From assembly GCA_963724695.1 (NCBI GenBank), contig CAVRVW010000010.1, positions 1-64,000 of the forward strand: a DNA stretch of 64,000 bases, given 5' to 3'. Numbering within the stretch: the first letter of the stretch is position 1; every line of letters begins with the position of its first letter. The DNA comes from CAVQFD01 sp963724695. GTDB lineage: Bacteria; Acidobacteriota; Vicinamibacteria; Vicinamibacterales; CAVVIG01. The notes under the pieces were generated by a model, which was not told the origin of the DNA, did no database searches, and saw nothing but the letters and a program-made list of their open reading frames with translations. Below, one piece after another: positions 1 to 9,338 of the stretch. A program made the translations under genes and the position numbers.

Positions 1-654
1 TCCAGGATGGCATCCGCCGGATGTACATTGATCAGGAGAGCATCTTCTACTACCTGACGGTGATGAACGAGCAGTACGCCATGCCGGCGATGCCCGCCGG
101 CGCCGCACCGGGGATCCTGAAGGGCCTGTACAAGTTCCGCTCCACGTCGATGCCCAAGGCGCCCGCGCGCGCGCAGCTCTTCGGCAGCGGCGCGATCCTG
201 CCCGAAGTCGTCAAGGCGCAAGAGATTCTCGAAGAGAATAACGTGGGCGCCGACGTGTGGAGCGTGACAAGCTACGGCGAGCTCTACCGCGAAGGGCATG
301 CCTGCGAGCGCTGGAACCTGCTCCACCCCGGCGAGACGCCTCGCGTCCCCTACATCGCCGACTGCCTGAAGGACGCCCCCGGTGTGCTCGTCGCCGCGTC
401 CGACTACCTGAAGGCGTTGCCCGATTCCATCGACAAATGGTTGCCGAGACCGCTCACGGCGCTCGGCACCGACGGGTACGGCCAGCGAGAACCGCGCGAG
501 CCTGCGCGAGTTCTTCGAGGTGGACTACCGCTACGTCATCGTCGCGACGCTGGCGGCTCTGGCCCGTGAGGGCAGGATTGCGCCACTCGTCGTTCAGCAG
601 GCGATCAAGACCCACAACATCAACCCGGAGAAGCCGAATCCGGCCATCTCCTGA
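1..654 (+). CDS. aceE: Pyruvate dehydrogenase E1 component, homodimeric type, 3' part (frameshifted)
   Basis: This is the C-terminal part of the thiamine-dependent E1 subunit that decarboxylates pyruvate and acetylates lipoyl groups on AceF. The gene enters from the left edge. The reading frame from base 3 gives typical AceE C-terminal sequence, including RSTSMPKAPARAQLFGSGAI and WLPRPLTALGTDGYG. At about 474-480 the frame breaks. The expected continuation SENRASLREFFEVDYRYVIV lies in the next frame and runs to the TGA at 652-654, ending NPEKPNPAIS. A two-base loss (or one-base gain) at GGCC-AGC explains it, and the rest is well conserved, so an assembly error is likelier than a true pseudogene. 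It is followed 9 nt later by aceF, as expected for a pdh operon. Confidence 0.93.
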
Positions 655-663
655 GCATCCCCG

Positions 664-2019
664 ATGATCGATTTCACACTCCCTGAGCTCGGCGAGAACA
701 TCGCCGCGGGCGACGTGCTGCGCATCCTGGTCAAACCCGGCGATACCGTGGTCAAGGACCAGGCGGTCCTCGAGCTCGAGACCGACAAGGCGACGATTGA
801 AGTGCCTTCGTCGGTGGCCGGTCAGGTGAAAGAGATCAAGGTCAAGGCCGGCGACAAGGTCAAGGTGGGCCAGGCGATCTTGAGCGTCGAGGAACAGGGC
901 GCCGCCGCCGGAGCGCCAGCTCCCAAGGCTGAAGCCAAGCCCGCGCCTGCTCCGGCGCCCGCGCCGGCACCTGTCGTCGCCGCGGCCGCGGCGCCGGCCC
1001 CAGCCGCCTCCGACGACGCCGCGGCTGGAGCCGCTCGCGGCAGGAACGTCGTTGACATCAGCCGTGGCGCGCGGCCGTCCGGCGTCCCGGCCGAGCCAGC
1101 GGGCCCGGTCGCTCCGGCTGCGCCATCTGTGCGCCGGATGGCCCGGGAGCTCGGTGTCGACATCGATCAGGTGGCGGGGACAGGGTCGAGCGGCCGGATC
1201 TCGATCGAAGACGTCAAGGCGCACGCCAAGCGCCTCATTACGGCCACCGCGTCGGCGCCCGCCGGTACGGTTGCCGTGGCCGCCGAGGCGCTGCCGGACT
1301 TCTCGCGATGGGGCGAGGTGGACGTCCAGCCGATGCGCGGCGTGCGGCGCAAGACCGCGCAGCATCTGAGCGCGGCCTGGGCCACCATCCCGCACGTCAC
1401 GCAGCACGAGTACGCCGACATCACCGGCCTCGAGGAGCTGCGCAAGCGGTACGCGAAGCAGGTCGAGGCCGCTGGCGGCAACCTCACGGTGACGGCCATC
1501 GCCACCAAAGTCGTGGCCGCGGCGCTCAAGGCCTTCCCCCAGTTCAATGCGTCGATCGACCTGGCCGCCGAGCAGATCGTGATGAAGAAGTACGTGAACA
1601 TCGGCATCGCCGTCGACACCGATCGCGGCCTGCTCGTGCCGGTGATCAAGGACGCCGACCAGAAGAACATCGTCCAGATCTCGGCGGCGCTCAGCGAGCT
1701 GTCCGAGAAGGCGCGCACGCGGAAGATCGCCCTCGAAGAGATGCAGGGCGGGTGCTTCAGCATCTCGAACCTCGGCGGCATTGGCGGGTCGTTCTTCACG
1801 CCGATCGTCAACGCGCCGGAAGTCGCCATCCTGGGCATTTCGCGCGCGCGGATGGAGCCGGTGTTCAACAAGGAGACGAACGGCTTCGCGCCGCGTCTCC
1901 TGCTGCCGCTGTCGCTGTTGTACGACCACAGGGTCATCGACGGCGCCGACGGGATCCGCTTCCTGAGGTGGGTTGTCGAGGCGCTCGAACAGCCGTTCCT
2001 GCTGGCGTTGCAGGGGTGA
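664..2019 (+). CDS. aceF: Dihydrolipoamide acetyltransferase, E2 of pyruvate dehydrogenase
   Basis: E2 core of the pyruvate dehydrogenase complex: it transfers acetyl groups from lipoyl-lysine to CoA. The 451 residues show one lipoyl domain (about 1-77, lipoylated lysine K42 in ETDKATIEV), an Ala/Pro-rich flexible linker (about 80-120), an E3/E1-binding domain (about 145-190, PSVRRMARELGVDIDQVAGT) and the catalytic acetyltransferase domain, with the active-site DHRVIDGADG near the C-terminus. It has a single lipoyl domain, where many proteobacterial AceF proteins have two or three. It lies 9 nt after aceE and 36 nt before lpd. lipA at 4.7-5.6 kb supplies the cofactor. Confidence 0.96.
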   Translation: MIDFTLPELGENIAAGDVLRILVKPGDTVVKDQAVLELETDKATIEVPSSVAGQVKEIKVKAGDKVKVGQAILSVEEQGAAAGAPAPKAEAKPAPAPAPAPAPVVAAAAAPAPAASDDAAAGAARGRNVVDISRGARPSGVPAEPAGPVAPAAPSVRRMARELGVDIDQVAGTGSSGRISIEDVKAHAKRLITATASAPAGTVAVAAEALPDFSRWGEVDVQPMRGVRRKTAQHLSAAWATIPHVTQHEYADITGLEELRKRYAKQVEAAGGNLTVTAIATKVVAAALKAFPQFNASIDLAAEQIVMKKYVNIGIAVDTDRGLLVPVIKDADQKNIVQISAALSELSEKARTRKIALEEMQGGCFSISNLGGIGGSFFTPIVNAPEVAILGISRARMEPVFNKETNGFAPRLLLPLSLLYDHRVIDGADGIRFLRWVVEALEQPFLLALQG

Positions 2020-2055
2020 TGAACCGAGTCGGGAAGGTCGGGACTCGAATTTGCT

Positions 2056-3496
2056 ATGACCATCCAACTCGTTGTCGTGGGCGGCGGCCCTGGCGGTACG
2101 CCGCAGCGTTCCTCGCTGCGGATCTGGGCCTCACGGTGGCCCTCATCGATCCCGAGCCGAACCCGGGCGGCGTCTGCGTGTACCGCGGCTGCATCCCGTC
2201 CAAGGCGCTGCTGCACGTCGCGAAAGTGATCTCTGAAGCGAGACATGCAAGCGCGTGGGGCGTGCAGTTCGGCGAGCCGGCGATCGACCTCGACAAGCTC
2301 CGCGAGTTCAAGAACAACGTCGTCAAGCGGTTGACCAGCGGCACGGGCCAGCTGGTCAAGCATCGCAAGGTGCAGTACATCCGGGGCCACGCCGAGCTCC
2401 TTGGTCCGCACTCGTTGCGGGTCCGCAGGACCGGCGATCCGGCTGCCGAGCACACCCAGGGGGACAAGGCCGAGACGCTCGAGTTCGAGCACGCGATTCT
2501 GGCGACCGGTTCGCGTCCCGCCATCCCTCCGGCCTTCAAGCTCGACGACGCGCGCGTGATGGACTCCACCGCGGCCCTCGACCTGCCGGACGTCCCGGCC
2601 TCGCTGCTCGTCGTCGGCGGCGGCTACATCGGCCTCGAGCTGGGATCGGTGTATGCCACGCTTGGCAGCGCCGTCACCGTGGTGGAGATGACGTCTGGGC
2701 TGCTTCCCGGCGCGGACCGCGACCTCGTCGACATCCTCGCCAGGCGCGTAACCGAAACCATGAAGCGCGTGATGCTCAACACGCGCGTCGTGGAGATGAA
2801 GGCCGAGGCGAAGGGTATCCGGGTGACCTTCGACGGCGAAGGCGTCAAAGACGGCGACAAGACCGAGATCTTCGATCGCGTCCTCGTGTCGGTGGGCCGG
2901 CGTCCCAACTCCAGGATTCCGGGCTCGAGAGCACCCGCGTCCGCGTCAACGAACGGGGCTTCATCGTCGTCGACGAGCAGCTGCGGACCGGCGAGCCGTC
3001 GATCTTCGCGATTGGCGACGTGGTCGGCGAGCCGATGCTCGCGCACAAGGCGTCGCACGAGGGGCGCGTCGCCGTCGAGGTGATTGCCGGCGAGAACGTC
3101 GCGTTTCAGCCGCGAGCGATTCCGGCGGTCGTCTTCACCGACCCGGAGCTCGCGTGGTGCGGGATCACGGAAGCGCAGGCGCAGAAGGAAGGGCGGGCCG
3201 TCACGATTGCCAAGTTCCCCTGGGGAGCCTCGGGCCGCGCGCTCTCAATCGATCGCACCGACGGGCTGACGAAGCTGATTCTGGACGCGGGGACGCAGCA
3301 GATTCTGGGCGTCGGCCTGGTCGGCCCAGGCGCCGGCGAGCTCATCGCCGAAGGCGTGCTGGCGATCGAGATGGGCGCCAACGCCACCGATCTCAAGCTG
3401 TCAATCCATCCGCATCCGACGCTGACCGAAACGCTGATGGAGTCCGCCGAGGTCTTCTTCGGCCAGGCCACCCACGTTTACCGGCCCAAACGCTAG
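2056..3496 (+). CDS. lpdA: Dihydrolipoamide dehydrogenase, E3 (two frameshifts)
   Basis: FAD flavoprotein that reoxidises lipoamide of the pyruvate dehydrogenase complex with NAD+. It starts at ATG 2056 (MTIQLVVVGGGPGG, the FAD-binding dinucleotide fold). One base is missing at about 2096, after which the next frame reads YAAAFLAADLGLTVALIDPE and GGVCVYRGCIPSKALLHVAK, which resembles the redox-active disulfide region CxxxxC. The NAD-binding motif VVGGGYIGLELG follows. A second one-base loss near 2911 moves the frame again for the C-terminal part, which contains FAIGDVVGEPMLAHKA and the interface HPHPTLTETLMES with its catalytic His-Glu. All functional motifs survive on either side of both breaks, so sequencing error is likely. 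Confidence 0.9.
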
Positions 3497-3506
3497 CTCG
3501 GCTGGC

Positions 3507-3704
3507 TCAGGACGGCTCGGCCCTGACGATGACGCCCGCTCTGGTCCATCTCAGGTACGAGCGGCCCACCAGCTGGTCGACCACCGTCCGACATGCGGCA
3601 TCGTCGAGGCCGAACAGGCGGGACGCCTGCGGCACCGTCAGCGCCATCCCCGGCATTTCTTCGAACTCGGCGAGCACGCGTCTGGCGACGGCTTCGACGT
3701 TCAT
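3507..3704 (-). CDS. Small helix-turn-helix-like protein of unknown function
   Basis: A 65-residue protein convergent with lpd. I chose ATG 3704 because AGGAG lies about 9 nt upstream and the upstream extension is low-quality sequence. The segment VPQASRLFGLDDAACRTVVDQLVGRSYLRWTRAGVIVRAE has the look of a small winged-helix unit: a recognition-type helix, then a two-strand wing. I do not recognise a family. A role as a DNA-binding regulator is inferred only from this pattern. Confidence 0.6.
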   Translation of the reverse strand: MNVEAVARRVLAEFEEMPGMALTVPQASRLFGLDDAACRTVVDQLVGRSYLRWTRAGVIVRAEPS

Positions 3705-3933
3705 GATGACTGCTCCTGAAACGGCCCTCTGGGGGTTGTGCTTCCCCTTGAGCAAGAGCTGCACCACCTGTCGGAATCTGCCGGTCGTCTGCGCCGATGG
3801 GGTCTTTTCCTCAGGATTTCTGGCGCTGGCCACGGCGAGACGGGGCGTGAAGGCCAGGACCGAGGCACCACATTCTCGTAGGGTGGGTGCCCTGATGGAA
3901 CGCGAATGTAGGGACAGGCGACAGGTCTGTCGC

Positions 3934-3989
3934 GAACGGGGAACAGAGAACAGGGAACGGGGAACGGGGAACGGGGAACGGGGAACGGT
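3934..3989. repeat. Heptamer tandem array, GAACGGG x8
   Basis: Eight consecutive 7-nt units of the family GAACGGG/GAACAGA/GAACAGG/GAACGGT. They lie in the 373-nt gap (3705-4077) between the small HTH gene and the HD-GYP gene, and I see no gene or clear terminator in the rest of that gap. The same word appears inverted (GTTCCCN) at 5611-5678 and direct at 43124-43151. Belongs to the family of intergenic arrays discussed in the findings. Confidence 0.85.
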
Positions 3990-4077
3990 GCGGGCTCATG
4001 ATCGGCGGGAATCGGGCCGATATCTTTTTCACGGGCCGCCCTGCGCCGGACATCGCGCGCCAGCCGCCGGCAGACGC

Positions 4078-4674
4078 ATGACTCAGACACGATTCGCACT
4101 GAACGGGCCGCCCCTGCCCGGCGTCCGCGTGTCCGGCTGGTGGCAGCTCTTCGCCAGACTGGACCCGGAATCACAGGCACATGCCAGGCGAGTGGCAGCT
4201 TTGGCCGTCGCCTTCGCCCGACATCTGGGCCTCCAGGAACTGGAGGTCCGGCGGCTCTGGAAGGGCTCGCTGCTGCACGACATCGGAAAGTTAGCCGTCC
4301 CGCCGGACATCCTGCTCAAGCCGGGGCCGCTGACGGAGGCCGAATTCCGGATCATGCGGATGCATCCGACCTACGCGTTCCAGATCATGTGGCCGGTGGC
4401 CGACCTGTTCGACTCAATCGACGTGTCGTACTGCCATCACGAGCAGTGGGATGGCGCTGGGTACCCGCAGGGGCTCCGCGGGGAGGACATCCCCAGAGCC
4501 GCACGCATTCTTGGGCTCGTCGATGTGGCGGACGCGCTGGCTTCCGATCGGCCGTATCGGCCGCGCCGCGACCAGGAAGAGATTCGCGCGTTCATCGCCG
4601 CGCGTGCCGGCTCGCACTTCGACCCGCTGCTCGCCCGACGATTCCTGAAGTTTGCCTTGCCGCCCGGGCGCTAG
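4078..4674 (+). CDS. HD-GYP domain phosphohydrolase
   Basis: Stand-alone HD-GYP protein of 198 residues, the family that hydrolyses cyclic-di-GMP or related cyclic dinucleotides at a metal centre. Visible motifs are HARRVA (about 35), the metal-binding HDIGK (H67-D68), and HHEQWDGAGYPQGL (about 120-133) with the GYP signature. There is no receiver or sensor domain, so it may act alone or with a partner. The stop codon overlaps the lipA stop by 4 nt in convergent orientation. Substrate cannot be read from the sequence. Confidence 0.88.
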   Translation: MTQTRFALNGPPLPGVRVSGWWQLFARLDPESQAHARRVAALAVAFARHLGLQELEVRRLWKGSLLHDIGKLAVPPDILLKPGPLTEAEFRIMRMHPTYAFQIMWPVADLFDSIDVSYCHHEQWDGAGYPQGLRGEDIPRAARILGLVDVADALASDRPYRPRRDQEEIRAFIAARAGSHFDPLLARRFLKFALPPGR

Positions 4675-5576
4675 CCCTGCGCGGCGGCCTGGTAGGCGTC
4701 CGCCGTTTCGTGCGCATGGTAGGAGCTGCGCACGAGTGGGCCGGACTCGACGTGCACGAACCCGAGGTCGAGCGCCGCGGCCTTGAGCTCGCGGAACTCG
4801 TCCGGGTGGTAGTAGCGCGCCATTGGCGCGTGCGCCTCTGTGGGCCGCAGGTACTGTCCGATCGTCAGGATCTGGCAGTTCACGCGCCGAAGGTCCTCGA
4901 AGGTCGACTGCAGTTCGTCCCGCGTTTCGCCCAGCCCCACCATCACGCCGGTCTTGGTCGGTACCGTCGGCGCGAACTGCCGTGATCGGTTGAGCAGCTC
5001 GAGCGTCCGCGTGTAGCGTCCACCCGATCGGGCCATGCGGTACAGGCGCGGCACGGTCTCGGTGTTGTGGTTCAACACGTCGGGTCTCGCATCGAGCACC
5101 GTGCGGAGGGCCTGCTCGTCGCCCTGAAAGTCAGGGATGAGCACCTCGATCCGGCACGAGGGCACGAGCGACCGCGTCCGCGTCACCGTCTCGGCGAAGA
5201 TCGCGGCCCCGCCATCCGGAAGGTCATCGCGATCCACCGATGTGATCACCACGTAGCTCAAGTCGAGGGTGCGGATCGCGCTCGCGACACGCGCGGGCTC
5301 CGCCAGATCGGCCGCCGCGGGGCGCCCGTGGGCCACGGCGCAGTACGAGCACGCGCGAGTGCACACGTCGCCGAGAATCATGAACGTCGCGGTGCCGTGG
5401 TTCCAGCACTCCCCGATGTTCGGGCAGCGCGCTTCTTCGCAGACCGTGTGCAGGTTCAGTTCGCGCATCAACCCCTTCAGCCTGAGGTAGCTCGGCGAGC
5501 CTGGAGCACGGACCTTGAGCCATTCGGGCTTGGGCTCGCGCGGGCGGGCGGCGATGAGCGGGATGACGGTGGACAC
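4671..5576 (-). CDS. lipA: Lipoyl synthase
   Basis: Radical-SAM enzyme that inserts two sulfurs into protein-bound octanoyl groups to form lipoyl cofactor, used by AceF just upstream. The 301 residues carry both cysteine sets: C46, C51 and C57 (CEEARCPNIGEC) for the auxiliary cluster and CTRACSYC (C72, C76, C79) for the radical-SAM cluster. Length and layout match LipA. The C-terminal SSYHA also fits the family, whose terminal Arg-Ser-Ser-Tyr region is conserved. No lipB is seen in this window. Confidence 0.96.
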   Translation of the reverse strand: MSTVIPLIAARPREPKPEWLKVRAPGSPSYLRLKGLMRELNLHTVCEEARCPNIGECWNHGTATFMILGDVCTRACSYCAVAHGRPAAADLAEPARVASAIRTLDLSYVVITSVDRDDLPDGGAAIFAETVTRTRSLVPSCRIEVLIPDFQGDEQALRTVLDARPDVLNHNTETVPRLYRMARSGGRYTRTLELLNRSRQFAPTVPTKTGVMVGLGETRDELQSTFEDLRRVNCQILTIGQYLRPTEAHAPMARYYHPDEFRELKAAALDLGFVHVESGPLVRSSYHAHETADAYQAAAQG

Positions 5577-5610
5577 GCCTGAAGCAAGTATACCGGCTCG
5601 ACGGTGCCAG

Positions 5611-5678
5611 GTTCCCGGTGCTGGGTGCCCGGTGCGCTGTCCGGTTCCCAGTTCCCTGTTCTCCGTTCCCCGATCCCC
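5611..5678. repeat. Heptamer array, GTTCCCN units (inverse of 3934-3989 array)
   Basis: Roughly nine 7-nt units (GTTCCCG, GTGCTGG, GTGCCCG, GTTCCCA, GTTCCCT, GTTCTCC, GTTCCCC, GATCCCC) with one 5-nt slip at 5639-5643. They sit between the end of the TetR gene (stop at 5680) and the start of lipA. Units are the reverse complement of the GGGGAAC array at 3934-3989, so the two arrays flank the HD-GYP/lipA pair as an imperfect inverted repeat. Confidence 0.75.
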
Positions 5679-5679
5679 G

Positions 5680-6339
5680 CTAAGCCTCCCGATTCAGCGA
5701 ACGGAGGCCGGTGATGAGGAAGTCGGCAAACAGGTCGGCGATCTCTTCAGAGCTGGAGGGCCCGGCCGGGTTGAACCATCGGGGGATCCAGTTGATCGCG
5801 CCCAGAATCGCGAAGCTGAGCAGCTTGGCGTCCGATCGGGCGAACGCGCCGGCTCTGATGCCGCTCTGGATCACCTGCCGCATGCCGTGATCGAAGCGAT
5901 CGCGGCGGGCAATGACGGCCTTGCGATGCGGCGGAGAAAGCGCCTCCAGATCCAGGAACAGCGCAGTGCTGTGGAGCTCGTCCAGGATGATGTGCACGAA
6001 CGCGACGATCAGTTGTCGGAGCCGCTCGTCGGCGGGGCCGCCGCGCTGCTCGAGGTCTTCGAGAATCGCGAGCAGACGGTCGAGCGAGTACTGGTGGCAC
6101 GCGAACAGGATGTCTTCCTTGTCGCGGAAGTAGTAGTAGAGGTTCCCCTTCTTCATCCGCAGCGACGCGGCGATGTGCTCGACGGTCGCGCCGTGGTAGC
6201 CCATCTTGCGGAAGGCCACGGCCGCGCTCTTCAGAATCTGCACTCGCACGTCGCGGCCGCCGGCCGCTGCGCGCGGCTTTCTCCGCTTCCGCCGCCTGGT
6301 GGCCGGACGCGCGGCGTCCAGCGGGTCGCTCGATGGCAC
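5680..6339 (-). CDS. TetR/AcrR family transcriptional regulator
   Basis: A 219-residue one-component repressor. After a basic N-terminal tail, residues about 30-80 form the TetR DNA-binding domain (ILKSAAVAFRKMGYHGATVE, then IAASLRMKKGNLYYYFRDKEDI, the typical recognition helix with YYYF). The C-terminal ligand domain resembles regulators of fatty-acid or branched-chain degradation, but this is only a resemblance. A perfect 16-bp palindrome lies 15 nt before the start codon and probably mediates autoregulation. No divergent target gene is adjacent, so the wider regulon is unknown. Confidence 0.9.
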   Translation of the reverse strand: MPSSDPLDAARPATRRRKRRKPRAAAGGRDVRVQILKSAAVAFRKMGYHGATVEHIAASLRMKKGNLYYYFRDKEDILFACHQYSLDRLLAILEDLEQRGGPADERLRQLIVAFVHIILDELHSTALFLDLEALSPPHRKAVIARRDRFDHGMRQVIQSGIRAGAFARSDAKLLSFAILGAINWIPRWFNPAGPSSSEEIADLFADFLITGLRSLNREA

Positions 6340-6354
6340 GAGTGCTAAGTTAGT

Positions 6355-6370
6355 TTGAACGCGCGTTCAA
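6355..6370. promoter_or_regulatory. Palindromic operator TTGAACGCGCGTTCAA of the TetR regulator
   Basis: Perfect 16-bp palindrome between the TetR gene and the zinc-finger gene. It resembles GAAC-N4-GTTC operators of TetR-type lipid-catabolism repressors. On the minus strand TTGAAC (a possible -35) is followed after 17 nt by TAGCAC (a possible -10), so the operator would cover the -35 element of the regulator's own promoter. Confidence 0.7.
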
Positions 6371-6409
6371 GGGCAAGGGGACCGGCTCGTGCCGCCCGCG
6401 CCGCGGCTC

Positions 6410-6757
6410 TCAGGCCCGGGGCTTCGAGTCGGCCGCGACGCACGCCGGGCAGTAGGCGCCCTCTTCCGGGACGAGCACGGCCTCGTCCCAGGCGACCGGA
6501 CGGCCGCAGAACGCGCAGAAGGCCGTCGGCCCTCGATCGAGCGGGGACGTGCCGCCCTCCGGCTTCAGCCCCTGGCTCGGCATCGCGCCATCCCCCGTGA
6601 TCAGACTCGTGCACACCCGGACACATTCGTCGCAGATGAACCCGGCCTGCCCGGCGATGAGCTTGGCAACCTCGGCCTCCGCCTTGCCGCAGAACGAGCA
6701 GCGAAGGGGTCCGCTCGGACCGGCACGATGCTTCCCGGGCTTGTTCTTGAAGAACAT
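6410..6757 (-). CDS. ClpX-type C4 zinc-finger protein
   Basis: A 115-residue protein with a ClpX-like zinc-binding domain at about 18-52: RCSFCGKAEAEVAKLIAG followed by FICDECVRVC gives the CxxC-N18-CxxC arrangement. A second CAFCGRP ... YCPAC pair near the C-terminus makes a further zinc ribbon. It lacks the AAA+ ATPase part of ClpX, so it is not the unfoldase. Such stand-alone domains probably mediate protein-protein contacts, but the partner is unknown. It is in the same orientation as the TetR gene. Confidence 0.85.
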   Translation of the reverse strand: MFFKNKPGKHRAGPSGPLRCSFCGKAEAEVAKLIAGQAGFICDECVRVCTSLITGDGAMPSQGLKPEGGTSPLDRGPTAFCAFCGRPVAWDEAVLVPEEGAYCPACVAADSKPRA

Positions 6758-6805
6758 GGCGCCCCTATCTTCTCACCAGCAGGGCCGCGCACACCCCACC
6801 AGGAT

Positions 6806-7861
6806 TCACCGCCTCAGCACGGCAGGCGATTCGGCATCAGCGAGAAGAAGCGCCGGCGCCCCGCGACCATCGGCGCTGAGCCTCCAGATGTCTGCGCGTC
6901 TTGGCTGGATGGCTTGCGGACCGCGGAGGCCGTACAGCACGTGGTCGTCGTCGAGCCATTCGATCTGGTCGTCCACGCTGCGCGCTTCTGGAAGGAGCGT
7001 CACGCGCCTCGTGGACAACTCGAGGACCGCCGGCTGCCAGTGGGGCGGCGCGCTCCCGGCACGCGTGTGCTTGAACGCGATCCTCGTGCCGTCTGGCGAG
7101 AGCGACGGGCACTCGATGCCCTCGTCGAGGACCACGAGGCCCCTGCGATGCAGGCTCGCCCATCACCAGGAACAGCCTGCCACCGGTGCCGAGGGTGGCG
7201 AAGAAACGCGACGCGTCGGGCGCGAACGTGATTCCCCAGAAGTTCTGGTCGACGGCCTGGAATCGACTCTGGCCCTTTGTGACGTGGCGCTGCTCGAGGT
7301 CGCCCAGTTCACGGCCCGTCTCGAGGTCCAGGAGCCGCGTTCGTGTGGAGAAGCCCGCGCTCAAGTAGGAGTCGCCGGCGACGAACACCGTGTACGCAGC
7401 CAGGCGTCCGTCGCCCGAAACGCGGACCCGGCTGGGCAAGCCCGGCAGGTCGAGCGCACGAACGACCTCGGGGTGATGGTCGAGATCCTGGAGGACGTAC
7501 GCCCGATGGCCGATGGAGGGGCGCTGCTCGACCGCAAGACACACGGCGCGATTCCGGCTGGCATGGAGGCGTGCGCACGGCAGGCCAGTGGAGACCCGCT
7601 CGCCCTGGTCGTCGAGCGACGCGAAGGCCAGCGCGCCGTACGAGGGCCCTGCGGTCATGTCCCGGAACAGCAGATGATTCCCGCGCCGGATCACCGACAG
7701 GCGCTGCGGGTCGGAGACCTGGATGCGGGTGACCGCCGAGACCATCGTAGCCGGTGCGCATTCGCGCGCGGGAGACATACATGACCGCGCCAGAGAGCGC
7801 GGCGACGCACACCACGGCGAACGTGACGAGGCGTCGTCCGCCGAGCGCGCGGCCTGGTCAT
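6806..7861 (-). CDS. TolB/WD40-like propeller protein with N-terminal membrane anchor (three frameshifts)
   Basis: ATG 7861 overlaps the stop of the MFS gene (ATGA), so the two are translationally coupled. The intended product must be pieced together. After a frame slip at about 7840, LVTFAVVCVAALSGAVMYVS forms a signal anchor. A second slip at about 7735 leads into RIQVSDPQRLSVIRRGNHLL and repeated propeller blades such as WGITFAPDASRFF. A third at about 7150 leads to CPSLSPDGTRIAFK and the C-terminal blade. SPDGTRIAF is the classic TolB/PD40 motif. Function is unknown. It is exported or anchored and likely works with the transporter. It could be a true pseudogene, but intact motifs in each frame argue for base errors. 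Confidence 0.65.
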
Positions 7862-9114
7862 GCCGAGGCTCCCTGTCCGGCTTCGGACTTCATGAGCGCG
7901 GGCGCGGTGACGAGCAGCGCAGCAATCGTCGCAACTCCGGCGAATCCGATCGCACCGGCGGGACCCTGCCATGTCCATACGGCCCCCACAAGCACCGAGC
8001 TGCAGAGCCGGCCCAGGCTGGTGACGGTTGCGAGCGCCGCGAGGCCGGTCGCGCGGCTTTCCTCCGGCAGCGCGTCACTGGCGAGCGCCGCGAGCACACC
8101 GTCGGTGGCGGCGTAGTACGCCCCGTGGAGCACGAGGCAAACGACGAGCGTCGCCGTGTTCGTGATCAGGAAAGCGCCTCCGTAGGCCGCGACCATCAGG
8201 AGGTGACCCCCGACGAAGGTGCGAGCGCGCCCACGGCGGTCAGCCCAGCGGCCCAGGGGCACGGCCAGCGCCAGGAACGCGCAGGCCGTGACGACGTAGA
8301 AGAGCGGAATCCGGCCGACCGCGTGGCCGGTGCGCGACGCGAGGATCAGATAGAGGAAGGCGTCGCTCATGGTCGCGACGCTCGTCACTCCGGCGGCGAC
8401 TGCAATCCACCGGGCTCCGGGATCCCGGCAGACAGCGATCAGGCTCCGAAGGGGCACGCCGGGCCGCGGCTGGCTCGCGCGCCCGGCGTCGACAAACAGC
8501 ACCAGGATCGCCAGGCCGATCACGGCTGCCGCGAAGCTCATGACGAAGACCGAGTCGAAGCTGCCCGGGGCTGCGTACAGCACGGCAAACGCCACCAGCG
8601 GTCCGATGATGACGCCCGATGCGTCGAGCGCCCGGTGCACGCCGAAAGAGGCGGCGAGCGTGGCGCGGGTGGAGTGCTGCGCGATCAACGCGTCTCTGGG
8701 CGCGGTTCGAATCCCCTTGCCGATACGGTCCAGCGAGATCGCCGCAGCGATGCCGCCGACTGTCTGGCCGGCGGCAAGGAGACCGAGCTTGCAGACGGCG
8801 GACACACCGTAGCCGGCGACGGCAGCCGCCTTGTGCCGCCGCCAGCGGTCGGCGACCACTCCTGCGGCAAAACGGGCGACGGCGGTCACGCCCTGATAGA
8901 GGCCGTCGAGCACGCCGAACTCGAATGGCGACAGCTGGAGGTGGACGAAGAGGTAGACCGGAAGCACGCTCGCCACCATCTCGGACGAGATGTCGGTGAA
9001 GCAGCTCACCAGGCCGAGCGACCAGATGGCAGGCGCGACTCGTCGTCGCACGGAGCTGTGTCCGTGGCCTGGTCCGGAAGCCGTCTTGAGAACGGCGGCG
9101 TCGAGGGGATACAC
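7858..9114 (-). CDS. MFS transporter
   Basis: A 418-residue integral membrane protein with about 12 hydrophobic segments and MFS loop motifs (GVVADRWRRHKAA and LGRWADRRGRAR after the second and eighth helices). The N-terminal half (GLVSCFTDISSEMVASVLPV) resembles efflux-type MFS proteins of the drug/metabolite class. Substrate is not evident. It is translationally coupled to the propeller gene downstream. The 224 nt between it and the divergent BNR gene should hold both promoters, but I could not identify them with confidence. Confidence 0.88.
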   Translation of the reverse strand: MYPLDAAVLKTASGPGHGHSSVRRRVAPAIWSLGLVSCFTDISSEMVASVLPVYLFVHLQLSPFEFGVLDGLYQGVTAVARFAAGVVADRWRRHKAAAVAGYGVSAVCKLGLLAAGQTVGGIAAAISLDRIGKGIRTAPRDALIAQHSTRATLAASFGVHRALDASGVIIGPLVAFAVLYAAPGSFDSVFVMSFAAAVIGLAILVLFVDAGRASQPRPGVPLRSLIAVCRDPGARWIAVAAGVTSVATMSDAFLYLILASRTGHAVGRIPLFYVVTACAFLALAVPLGRWADRRGRARTFVGGHLLMVAAYGGAFLITNTATLVVCLVLHGAYYAATDGVLAALASDALPEESRATGLAALATVTSLGRLCSSVLVGAVWTWQGPAGAIGFAGVATIAALLVTAPALMKSEAGQGASA

Positions 9115-9338
9115 GTCTGGGCTTTCTGCCGAGCAAAGCGCCGGCCATTGCGGCTGTGGGCAAAGTGACCACGACTGCGCGGAATGGCGCGCGAAAGATG
9201 GACCTGGCGGTGATCCGGAGACCGATTCGGTCAGACGTCAGTCTTCAATCTCGTCGACTATCACCCGGACGGGCTCCGGTGGTAGGCTTCGATTTCGTCC
9301 GTCGCGGCACTCCGTGCGTCGGTTGCGGGTGAGGTTCT

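Noticed and set aside
454..2067. Long antisense frames such as 454-2067 (537 codons) and 53945-56911 (988 codons) on the minus strand
   Set aside because: They lie opposite aceF and the second molybdenum subunit, lack any recognisable domain and are rich in Arg, His and Asp as expected for shadows of high-GC genes.
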